The notes under the pieces: generated by a model
What the model saw: only the letters and a program-made list of their open reading frames with translations
The model's database searches: none
What the model was told of the DNA's origin: nothing
Origin: Echinarachnius parma
Taxonomy: Eukaryota; Echinodermata; Echinoidea; Clypeasteroida; Echinarachniidae
Reading direction: 5' to 3'
Assembly (NCBI GenBank): GCA_037951105.1
Contig: JBAMJV010010624.1
Span: 1-64,000 of the forward strand
Length of the DNA: 64,000 nt
Made by a program: the position numbers and the translations under genes
Shown here: piece by piece, positions 1 to 10,374 of the stretch
Layout: each line of letters opens with the position of its first letter
How positions within the stretch are numbered: the first letter of the stretch is position 1

Positions 1-640
1 ATTGCCGAATTTCAGTGCCCATTGGCTGTCTTTTCTGTCTAAGAGGGTAGCCTAAAACCAACCCCAAACCTTAATGCCAGCTCTAAAAGAATATTTCCTC
101 TGATTCTATTGAAACAATATGATGGTTGGGGTGTTCTTTTAATCTTAAAGGTGCACCTGTAAAGTGTCAGATATTGCTAAACGACACGATATAAGAGAAA
201 CGAGGAAGCTCCAAGTAATTTTCGTGGAGTTAGACACTTTACAGGTGCACCTTTAATTTCTCGTGCAAAATTCCAGTAGATATGAATAAAATTATACCTG
301 CACTCATGAGCAGAACTATGAACTGTATACTTTTAAAATAAAGTATTACTTATTATTGATATTACACATAAATTATTACTAATCATGACACATAATTGTA
401 GAGGTATATAATATATCAAGAACTTGAACTACATAAAACAAAACACATGGGACTGTATATAGGCGGCCCAATGACTGCAAACAACTCGCCTATGAAACGT
501 GATTTCAGCCTTTTGTATGTCATTTTCATTTCGATTTGTACAGCCAAATGCCATGTAATGTGCCATCCCATATCAGAATACAATCAACACTTTTTATCTA
601 ACGAGAACAATTGGTAAAATTAATCTGGAAAAGGTTTACG
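1..640. other. AT-rich non-coding DNA with one small MITE
   Basis: Apart from the 112-bp inverted-repeat element listed separately, I see no exon, RNA gene or recognisable repeat here. Short ORFs lack codon structure or splice context. Confidence 0.5.
145..256. mobile_element. 112-bp MITE with TTAA flanks
   Basis: Two perfect 24-bp inverted repeats, beginning TTAAAGGTGCACCTGTAAAG on the left (145-168) and mirrored at 233-256, enclose about 64 bp. Each end reads TTAA followed by AGGTGCACC, so the element is best read as AGGTGCACC...GGTGCACCT flanked by a TTAA target duplication. TTAA duplication is known for piggyBac and Kolobok transposons, so this is probably a non-autonomous relative of one of them; the superfamily is inferred from the flanks only. 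Confidence 0.7.
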
Positions 641-659
641 AATGTTACACACAGTGATC

Positions 660-960
660 AACAGCGGGTTATCGACGGTCCATGATGATGGTCCCAATAT
701 GGCCGCCGTGCGCGCGCGGCGGCCTCATTTTTGAATGGCCAATCAACGTGCAGCCGCCCGTCCATTAGTAGAGGTCAGTGGTACTAACATACAGCAGAGC
801 GCTGAGCGAGTCACGTGTGCACACTTCGCACAATCAGAGTCCGTGCCGCCGCTGCTAAGCGCGATACGGAGCAGCCAGCAGGCCGGCGGTGATCGATTGA
901 GGATTACGGCCAGAGAGCTAACAATGCGTGCACTTACAATAACACGGAAGTTCTACCAGC
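660..960. promoter_or_regulatory. CpG-rich block, possible promoter
   Basis: In AT-rich surroundings this block is GC- and CpG-rich, including a run of alternating GC at 709-723 and a YY1-like ATGGCCGCC near 700. A 77-codon plus-strand ORF (735-968) overlaps it but resembles no family I know. It could be a promoter or first-exon region of a gene outside the visible model; no TATA box or initiator stands out. Confidence 0.25.
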
Positions 961-1224
961 AGTGTTGAATTGAATAGGCCGCAAGTTTGCTTGCTAATCT
1001 GAATTGAAGTGTGACTTGACGTTTTCCATGTGTGAGTCAAAATAGACAGTAAACAATACCATGAACCTACTACAAACAGCTTCAAAATTTGATGTTCGTA
1101 ATCTAGGCGGAAGTTTTCCAAAGCAAGGATAGATCTTAGACTAGACTAGGGGTATAGTTCGATATTTAGCTATAAAGCTGGAAACTGGCTTTTAAAGTCT
1201 AAGTAACATGCTGCGTACGCTGTA

Positions 1225-1470
1225 ATGGCCGCGGCTATGTCTGCATCGGAAAATGACAACCGTCCACGCCCGCAGTTACGGCCAAACCGATCATTGATGC
1301 CCGCTTTAAGCGGAACAAAAATGAGATCGGGAAACTTAATCCGTTGGCCGCGTTAGGCAGGTGGCCGCTATAGGCTAGGCAGTAAATACAACACTGCATT
1401 TGTCTCGGGGAGAATTTCAAGTGGCCGCTGACGGCAGGTGGCCACCAGTACAGGTTTGAATGTACCTTAA
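1225..1470. repeat. Degenerate GGCCGCT / CAGGTGGCC repeat
   Basis: The words GGCCGCT, GGCAGGTGGCC and variants recur at uneven spacing (around 1228, 1345-1372, 1420-1445). This looks like a decayed short-period repeat or transposon edge. No coding support. Confidence 0.35.
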
Positions 1471-1591
1471 TCATACTTGTGACATGCGGGGATGACGACG
1501 CCGTTCCCGTCCTACACATATGCAAATTGGCTGTAATCGACTTGTCCTGTTCACTACCTTCATTATTCTTCAATCCACACGCGTTCACAAT

Positions 1592-1771
1592 AATAATAAC
1601 GATAATAATGATGATAATAATAATACTACTAATGAAAATAATAATATACCACACGTTCCGTCTTTCGTCATGAACGTCATATGTGCAATATCTGCCTCAT
1701 ATTATAGTAATGTTTCCTCCCGCACAAAAATGACAAACAAACACCCACACACACACACACACACGCACACA

Positions 1772-1816
<45 letters not shown>

Positions 1817-1890
1817 CCACACATACACATACAGTCAAATATAAACAAACACACATACACGCAAGAAACCGAAAACAGACACACATACCC
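1592..1890. repeat. AT-rich triplet tract and (CA)n microsatellite
   Basis: An (ATA/ATG)-type triplet-rich tract spans about 1592-1645. It is followed by a (CA)n microsatellite, purest at 1748-1810 with CACGCA and CACCCA interruptions, fading to about 1890. ORFs on both strands here are artefacts of the dinucleotide repeat. Confidence 0.9.
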
Positions 1891-2339
1891 ACATGTATAC
1901 ATTGGGTGCTGGTTAATCTGACAATTAACTAGGGTTCGTTTATCCCAGTATTTTCCCATTAATCTCAGTGAAGTCTCGTAATTCCGGAAGGTTAGTAAAT
2001 CCGATCAAGAAATAACGTATGTTACTCCAAAATATCCTTTAGGTTATTTGATGTTTTGATTAACAAATCCTATTTCAATTTCGGATGAACGAACTACATT
2101 CAACGAACCCGTTTCCATTTTCGCCCGCATGATTCTTCAGATTTTTCCCGGAGAATCGGAATAACGGCCGTATAAGTGCAGTTTAACAACCCATTCGGAG
2201 TATTCAAAATCACTAAAATAACAATCAAGATATCATGCTTTCGCGTAAAAGCGATAAACGCAAATTGCTTTTATAGAGGATAAGAATCGTTCTAACAAAT
2301 AGAGCATCGCAATGAAAACTATAGATGGGCTTTAAAGAG

Positions 2340-2700
2340 AAAGACGTTTAAAGTTGGTGGGCATCGTCCCGATGAGTCAACATTATCACAATGAACTTTT
2401 TGGCTTCAGCAGGAATAGATTAGTGCGTCCTCTAACAAAAGAGTGCAAGTATCGTCCGGACGAATTAACGTTATCTCAATAAACTAGATTGGCTTCACAG
2501 GGGACGGATTAAGTGCATTTTCTAACAAAAGAGGGTGGACATCGTCGCGACGAATCAACCTCATCACAATCAACAATATTGGCTTCACGGGGAATGGATT
2601 AGTGCGTCTTGTATCGTCGGGACGAATTAGAAATGAAATAACTCGGCTTTCGAAGGGATAAGAAAAGTGCGTTTTTTAACAAAAGATAAGTATGTAACGA
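2340..2700. repeat. Degenerate ~88-bp tandem repeat, about 3.5 copies
   Basis: A core around TCGTCCGGACGA recurs at 2364, 2452, 2542 and 2614 (spacings of 88, 90 and 72 bp), each with nearby TTGGCTTCAC and TCTAACAAAAGAG words. The core is itself palindromic. Copies differ at many positions, so the array is old. A further weak core lies near 2815. Confidence 0.65.
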
Positions 2701-3022
2701 ACGTTCCGACGCGTCGGAGCTACGGTAACTTACAATACAATCACAGACAAAAGATCAGACTTATAATGAGCAAGGTCTTGAATTTTAATGAGCTTCTTAT
2801 ACAGTATTTGGGATCGTCCAGACGAATGAAAACATTCTTTTGTGCTACATCGCCGCTCTTCGCCGATCGTATTAACAGAATTTGGACGTCTTGCCTCTTA
2901 AAGAAGAATTTACTTGTTCTTTGATTAAAATTTGTCCGCAGATATTTGAGTTATTTCACACAAAGCGGACCAATGTTCGGTAACGGAGGACATAATGGGA
3001 CTATAATGTATATGACACAGTA

Positions 3023-3220
3023 GGGTCATTCCATGTGTCAAATCACCTTTAAAAAAAGTGAAAATTTTCATCGCAGCCCCCTTCAAATTTTGCTAATATT
3101 TGGTATGTATGATATTTCAACCTTTAAAAAGCGCAAATATTTAAGTTTTAGCCCCAATCCGCCCAATGGTTTTTGGCGCTATGGTCGATTCTTATGGGGG
3201 AGTTTTGTAAGAAATGGTCT
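3023..3220 (+). repeat. Solo fragment of the palindromic-element arm
   Basis: This stretch matches the outer part of the left arm of the 6476-8935 palindrome, starting with GGGTCATTCCATGT and running through the TTTTGGCGCTATGGTCGATT word. It is a truncated single arm without its partner, showing the family is dispersed. Confidence 0.65.
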
Positions 3221-3603
3221 CTCATATATTACGGAAAGTATGCATTGATTGCACCGGCAGGATACTGTAGGCACATTGATTACGTATAGCATACAACGTA
3301 TTTGGGATTTACCACAGCACCCATATTTAAAAACTTGGAATACATTGCAATCACACCATGATGACGATGACATCTTGCAATCTAGCAGAATCAGAAATAA
3401 GTGGGTGTTACATTACGATTAAAATATGTATATTATTCAGCGAGATATAACGGGTAATGATTTGCTCAGAGGGAATAACAACTGCACGAACAGAAAGAGA
3501 CAAAATATATCAATTACCAACCCCACATATCAATGTCATTGTAATACGACACAGACTTTGTAATGAGAATACAATGTATAAAATAGGTGATTTGTCAGTT
3601 CAC

Positions 3604-3710
3604 CTGCGGTGATAATGGCATCTCCTCTGCTGTCTGAAAAAAAAGGGCCACATGTACTCTATCCTATGAACGTCTAGTTCTGTCATGAGTGACATTTCAT
3701 ACATATTGAA
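3604..3710 (-). pseudogene. Decayed LRR exon of the NLR gene
   Basis: On the minus strand this stretch aligns with the 3' half of the LRR exons at 12.6-40.6 kb: it reads MTELD, then a FF run, then QTAEEM-like residues and a CCGCAG|GTGAAC donor that matches its relatives. A run of eight T (minus strand) puts the two halves in different frames, and the WICKM region is altered. I therefore read it as a broken, older copy of the repeated LRR exon, probably skipped. It marks the left end of the recognisable exon family in the window. Confidence 0.6.
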
Positions 3711-3786
3711 ATATCAAAACCAGTATACAGTAAAACGCCTTGTATTTATATTACACATGAACTGAAATATTGTATACACTGTAATG

Positions 3787-3804
3787 CCCCCCCCCCCCCC
3801 CCCC
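3787..3804. repeat. Poly-C tract (18 bp)
   Basis: Uninterrupted C18. Such runs recur through the window and are hard to sequence, so the length is uncertain. Confidence 0.9.
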
Positions 3805-4384
3805 ATATTCGGTGTTCCAAAATATAACATTACATAACAAATACTGGACACCTTGCCCACACTCAATCATTATTTGAAACTGTATACATTAGTCTTGAGA
3901 TTACTACAGCCTAAATACGTTCGTCCCGGGACTCCCATTAATCCGTTGATTACGGGAACCGAGTGGCCTATGTATAAAGTCTATAGGAATTTCAGAATCT
4001 CGAAGGGAATGTGTTAAGGCCATCTAACTCACTCCCCTGTACACACTTATTCCGGAGTTCACAATACTTATAGTTCCGGTACTATACTACGGGGCAGAGG
4101 ACTGAGAAATTTGAAAAGAAGCTTAGAGTCACATAAATAGCAATGAAGAGGAGTATGATAGGAGTTACAAGAAGAGACAAGGTCAGAAATGAGGACTTTA
4201 AGACATGAAAAAACAGGCGAGGAATATCATACAAACAAAAACAAAAACTAAGAAAATGAGAAGGGCAGGCCACCTGGACGTGAATACAACATATGGACAC
4301 ATAATATAATTAATGGACACGAATAACACAAACCAGACGAAAAGGCAGAAAGGGGAGGCATTGAATGGATGTCATCCAAGAATT

Positions 4385-4406
4385 GGGGGGGGGGGGGGGG
4401 GGGGGG
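4385..4406. repeat. Poly-G tract (22 bp)
   Basis: Uninterrupted G22 inside otherwise unremarkable AT-rich DNA; capable of G-quadruplex formation. Confidence 0.9.
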
Positions 4407-4689
4407 TTCATGGTTGCGATAAGTACAAGAAAAGAGAAAATGGAATAGTGAGTGATGAAGAGGTCTTCCTTCTGCAGTGGGAAGACATAGGCTAGATAGA
4501 TAAATAGATTACATACATCATTTCTTTGTAATAGCTAACTATTTATGTATTTAGATTTAATTCTGGATATGTATATCCTAAAGTTTATAGGGGGCTCCGC
4601 CCCTTGACTCCCATCGGGATTACCAGTGTGGGTATCCCTTGAATATAACTCAAGCTGTGATCTGGTGATAGGGAACTGCTTTTGAATAG

Positions 4690-5390
4690 ATGTTTGTTAA
4701 CCACTGGCAAAAGTCTGGAAAACTATGCTACACGAAAATGTCACTAAACTGCAAAAAAAGTTTATCATGTTGATATACTTTACTCGTACCATATTTAACT
4801 GAACCATACATAATTCATAACACCTAGTGTCCAAAATAAACCACATCGTAACTGTGATGATGACGAGATCTAGTGTAATGTGAGACATGTTTAATTCCAT
4901 CAGATGGGGCAACTTGCAATAAGACTATGGTTGAATGCTAACGTCTTAACTCTATAATGCGTAAGAGGGCACAATGTGGCAAGTTAGAAAATTAAAATGA
5001 CGGTAATTTTGAAATAATCGTTAATTTTCATGTTTTCTACATAATGCTATAATAGGCATAACTCTCTTGCTTCTCGTCGGACTGTACTAAAATTTGCATT
5101 GATTTTTTTCTTTGCATCCTTAACATTATGTTAGCCAGTGATCAATTCTGGCCTAGAATTCCCCTTTAACTTGCCTTGTTAAAGGGCCACAGAACGCAAT
5201 TATGTAAGACTCGAATCCGTGACACTCGCATTGAAAGACGAGAGCCCAATCCACTACACCATGCACATCCAGTGATGATGTCACACTGACATCCATTTAT
5301 GGATATTCATTAGGATGTGAGCAATAATTTGGACTGTCTATATTTGAGGGCAAACACGCCTTAATCAATACTCATATTTAATTTTAATTT
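4690..5390. repeat. Old copy of the NLR intron unit with tRNA-like SINE head
   Basis: This stretch contains diverged blocks of the A unit: the TCACTAAACTGCAAAA word (about 4740), the CCATCAGATG block that follows the 12.6-kb exon (about 4895), the ACAATGTGGC block (4970) and the TTAGCCAG block (5132). At 5200-5275 the minus strand has a tRNA-like head with an A box (GGTGTAGTGGATTGGGCTC) and a B box (CGGATTCGAGTC). With the decayed exon at 3.6 kb it appears to be an ancient exon-plus-intron duplication, much more diverged than the array at 9-40 kb. Confidence 0.65.
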
Positions 5391-5989
5391 TGTTACAGTC
5401 ACTTTACAATCTAAACATTATGTTTTTGCTTTCAATATGTACAAGTGCAACTTTTTTGGAAAAGAATATTTTGTTTCCAGTTGTTTCATTCCTTTATTGG
5501 AAAGATCAATGGCCAATGTTTCATGAGATATATGTTTTACATTGAATAGAAACAAGTTCTTACTGATTTGTTTGCATACATTTACATATTTTAATATGAA
5601 AAAACAATCAGAAAATAATCAAGATATCGAAATGACATCAAGCAAGCTTATTCCTCTTATTCTTCTGTATTTGCCGATACTAACTTTGTGAGAATTAAAC
5701 TTCATGTTACTTTCTAACTAACGTAATATTTGTAAAATAACCATTTACTTATTGATATTGTGCATGTCACACACGTGACGAGACATCCCTACATAATTAA
5801 ATACATTACAAAACAACTGTATTTGATAAGTTGTATGTTTACTATTTTCTGTATTACAGAGCTATATCAGTTGTCTAAGAATAAGATGAACATGATAGCT
5901 TTTCGTATTTCACATGATTTCCACAATGAAACTGAGTTGATTTTGTTTTTCAAAAGTGATCCCGTGCAAAGTGGGAGCGCCTTGTTATT

Positions 5990-6280
5990 CAGAATGTTCG
6001 TTATTCCGTACACACGTATACCAGGAGGTTTGTTGATCCGAATATTTGTTACATTAATCCGAAAGATTCGTTATTCCGAAGGTTTGCTTTTCCGAAAATG
6101 AAAAAAGGTTTGATATTCTAAAGGATATTTTCTCCGAAAATAATTCCGAAGGTTCATTAATCCGAAATGAAAAAGGTTTGTAAATATGAATCTAAAATAG
6201 GGTCCGTTAATCCGAAAATGAAATAAAGTTCGTTAATCAGAAAATGAAATAAAGTTCGTTAATCCGAAAATAATCCATGT
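5990..6280. repeat. Degenerate TTCGTTAATCCGAAAATGAA minisatellite
   Basis: A word of the form GTTCGTTAATCCGAA with AAATGAAATAAA spacers is repeated about ten times with a period near 25 bp, cleanest at 6200-6270. Similar TTCGTTATTCCGAA repeats are, as I recall, common in echinoderm genomes. No coding capacity. Confidence 0.7.
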
Positions 6281-6475
6281 CGTGGCCAAAGAGGGCAGCG
6301 TTGCCGTCGAGCTGTTATGGTAGGATGTGACTGATTGATTTGCCTCCTCCCTCCCATTCTCACTCCCCTGGAGGACACACGTCTAATCTTTGACTAGATT
6401 TGCCCCCCTTGTGAGAAATCTCGCCCCACCACATACCCTGCCCCCGACAGGTATAATCCCAGCTACGCCACTGAT

Positions 6476-8935
6476 GGGTCATTCCATGTCAAATCACCCA
6501 ATGGATTTCATCGCACCCCCTTCAAATTTGTTCATATTTGGTATGTATGATATTTCAACCTTTCAAAGTGCAAATATTTAAGTTTTAGCGCAATCCGCCC
6601 AACAGTTTTGGCGCTATGGTCGATTCTTCTGGGGTAGTTTTGTCAAAAATGGGCGTGGGCACCGTTTTTCAAATCGCCATTGTCCGTTAACCGTTGGGTC
6701 AATTTATTTTGTTATGGTGTCATTTGACTGGGGATGTTATGTGCAATCCATTTATGCCATTTGTGTTCATGCATGAGCGAGTTTGGATACGATAACCTTT
6801 GACCTTAGATTTTGACCTTCCGTTTTACCTCATGGATCAAATAATTTTGAGAATTGTTTTGGCTTAAATCTTGGCTTGATATAATTTCTACAACATATGA
6901 AAAAATTGGAGATATATTATTTCTTGTTTTTTCTACAGCCTTGTTTTTAGTTTGCAAATTTCATGTAAAATTTAATTATTTTAGACCTACGACCATGTCC
7001 AAGAATTCTATAGGGGTGTATTGTATAAAAAAAAAGACCTATTCAAAGTCATGATCAGAGCCTATTCACACCCTGGCTCACCACAGTTAAATAGACCTAC
7101 TACTTGGTAGCACATTAGAATATGCCAAAGGCCATATCAGTAAATTTTAATGAACCCCGTGATCAAAACAAGGTCAAAAACATTTTAAAAATATTAAAGG
7201 AAACATTTCCCCACCTCAATTTTCCTTCAATTAATCCTCATACAATAGCAATACAGACAAATGACATTCTAATGATACCACATGTTTCCAACCTGACAAT
7301 GGCCCTGTTGCAGAAAGAGATAAATCAATTGTGAGTCAGATCAAATGTTCTAAATGCACAAATCTGATTGGTTGAAACGCAGAAAAAGTCTCTCTCTGCA
7401 TCAGGGCCTAGGTGGAGATCTTTTCTTGAATAAAATCTTTCAAGTTCAAGTTCAATTTGCAAACTTGTACATCAATTATGAAAGCAAATATCTACAGGTA
7501 TCCCTTTTCAATGAATTTAATGTTTCTATGCAACAGAAATTCAAGCAATTTAGTAACATGATTTGCAATTGTACAAATTCAACCCTGATTATTTCCAACT
7601 AAACCAAACACAAAAACAATGCTGTTTGTTATTCCACTCATTTTGATTTTTAATGGCACTTGTTTTTAAATGCATTAATTGCAACTAAAAAACAGTGCAA
7701 TTTGAAATTTCACAAACCATAAAAATGCATTAAGCAAATGTGATGTTTCACAGAAATGTACAGGCATGCGCAAGTTCTTGTGACTTTTGAAATTAGGTCA
7801 TTTTGTCTTTAATCTAAGCTCTTTCAGGCATGAGAAGTATATCTGATTTTCATACATAGTGTACAAAACAACTGTAGAAATATTGTGGTAAGATCACATC
7901 TTAAACACTCATACAATTATGAGCAGTTGTCTAGAGGGTAGTTACTGTTTGTGTTTGGTATAGTTGGAAAGAATCAGGTTTGAATTTGTACAGATTGCAA
8001 ATCATGTTAATATTGCATGAATTTCTGATGCATAGAAACATTAAATTAATTGAAAAGGGGATACCTGTAGATATTTGCTCTCATAATTGATATACAAGTT
8101 TGCAATTTGAACTTGAAAGATTTTATTCAAGAAAGATCTCCACCTAGGCCCTGTTGCAGAGAGAGACATTTTCTGTGTTTCAACCAATCAGATCTGTGCA
8201 TTTAGAACATTTGATCTGACTCACAATTGATTCATCTCTTTCTGCAACAGGGCCAATGTCAGGTTGGAAACATGTGGTATCATTAGAATGTCATTTGTCT
8301 GTATTGCTATTGTATGGGGATTAGCAGGTCTATTTAACAGTGGTGAGCCAGAGTGTGAATAGGCTCTAATCCTGACTTTGAAAAGGTCTTTTTCATACAA
8401 TACACCCCTATAGAATTCTTGGACATGAGTGTAGGTCTAAAATAATTCAATTTTACATGAAATTTGCAAACTTAAAACAAGGCTGTAGAAAAAACAAGAA
8501 ATAATACATCTTCAATTCTTTCATATGTTGTAGATATTATATCAAGCCAAGATTTAAGCCAAAAAAAATTCTCAAAATTATTTGATCCACGAGGTAAAAC
8601 GGAAGGTCGAAGCCTTAGGTCAAAGGTTATCGTATCCAAACTCGCTCATGCATGAAAACAAATGGCATAAATGGATTGCATATAACATCCCCAGTCCAAT
8701 GACACCATTACAAAATAAATTGACCCAACGGTTAAAGGCGATTTGAAAAACGGTGCCCACGCCCATTTTTGACAAAACTACCCCAGAAGAATCGACCATA
8801 GCGCCAAAACCGTTGGGCGGATTGGGCTAAAACTTAAATATTTGCGCTTTGAAAGGTTGAAATATCATACATACCAAATATTAGCAAATTTGAAGGGGGT
8901 ACGATGAAAATTTCACTTTTTTTGTGTGATACAAG
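6476..8935. mobile_element. 2.46-kb palindromic (foldback) element
   Basis: The left arm from GGGTCATTCCATGTC (6476) to about 7640 is matched in inverted orientation by about 7930-8935. Paired landmarks include TTTTGGCGCTATGGTCGATT (6607) with its complement near 8790, the GGGCGTGGGCACCG block (6651/8757), and the TCTAAATGCACA block (7350/8195). Only about 300 bp at the centre is unpaired. Arms differ by scattered substitutions and small indels (roughly 10% by eye). No transposase ORF is visible, so it is a non-autonomous foldback element; a truncated single arm lies at 3023-3220. The superfamily is unknown to me. Confidence 0.8.
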
Positions 8936-8939
8936 TAGA

Positions 8940-10186
8940 ACAAATACGTTACAAACTAATAGTTATAACTCCACCATGCTCGAAAAGTATAACAGACCAC
9001 AGCGACTTAGTAAGACGCCTGTTATCATTAAACAAGAGACATTACAACATAGCAGGGCGTCTCTAAAACGCATTTGTTTCAAACATATTTTAAGTACAAA
9101 AATTGTGCATGTGATGCTTGTTAAAATAATGATTCAATAGCGAGATCATCACAAACATTTCAACCCTTTTGTAACTAACTTTTTGTAACAGTGTAAGCAT
9201 TTTATATATTTGTTTAAATCATCAAATAAATGTGAAAAGGTACGTTAATTCCGATCGCATATATTTATTGATATTTTAGCTGTTTCATTCTGATCCGATT
9301 TTGATAAAATAAAGTTTATTGTGTAACTAAAGATAGCTCTTTCAAATTTGACACACAGTTGTTCATTACTTCATACACAAATTATTTCTTGAAGCGCCCT
9401 CTATGTCAGAACTCAACTATCCCGTTAATGCTAAAATCTTACATCTAAAAAGCACAAGGGGCACAATGTGGCGAGTTGTAAGTAAATTAAATTTGCGGTA
9501 AATTTGAAAAGAACGTTCCTCGTCCATGTTTTCTACATGATGCTCAAATAGGTATAACTCTCTTGTTTCTTGTAATAAACTCGGCTGTAATATCATGTTA
9601 ATTGATTAATAATTTGTATCCTTCACATTTTGTTAGCCAGCGACCAATTCTGGCCCATAATTCCACTTTAACTTGCCTTGCTTAAAGGCCATAGACGCTA
9701 GGAATGCCAGTGAGACTCCTATCCTCGACACTCCCATTGAAAGACGAGAGCCCTATCCACTAGACCATGCACCTCCAGTGATGATGTCACAGTGACATTC
9801 ATATATGGATATAAATGTCTATTGTGCTCGTTCTTATAAACAATTATCCAGTCTGTAGGAAATGCAGGTATACACCTCAAGCTTTAGTTCCTGTTCTAGG
9901 AAACTGTAGCTTCGTATAGATGGATGTGAAAAGAATGTAATACTATGTAGCATGCACATATCACTAAACTGCAAAATACAGTTGCGCCTAAACAAAGAAA
10001 AGTACATATCTATATCTGGTACGGTAAAACAAGTTTCAGTCTATTTCATGCACAGTAGTGATTTAAGAATCAAGCACGGACTTCGATGCAAGTCACGTGT
10101 ATGATTGCAATCGATATACTGCTTCATGAAGGAATGTTTCATGTTATTTGTAGTTACGCAGAGGCAATGAATATCGCCTGTGGATT
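8940..10186. repeat. Intron unit A0 (ancestral-type, without Helentron)
   Basis: This is the leftmost member of the A family in the array. It runs from the ACTAATAGTTATAACTCC block through a minus-strand tRNA-like SINE head (about 9700-9775) to AGAAATAAATAAATGC. Relative to A1-A11 it has distinctive differences (for example TTCGTATAGATGGATG at 9906). These diagnostic bases reappear in the right halves of the copies ending at 22719 and 26879, showing recombination. The 3' end shows the empty Helentron site. Confidence 0.85.
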
Positions 10187-10374
10187 TAGAAATAAATAAA
10201 TGCAATACTATTTGACCACATGATGCAATGTGTCACGATGGAATTACTGGAGAACACAGTAAGAGAGAAGAATATATATTGAACTCGCAGAACCACTATA
10301 AAGTGATATACGTTGTAATATTTGTACACGTTTACTGCAATATTATTACACATACATTGTAAATATAATACAAT

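Noticed and set aside
1677-1959. Cys/Val-rich and His/Thr-rich ORFs
   Set aside because: They are translations of the (CA)n microsatellite.
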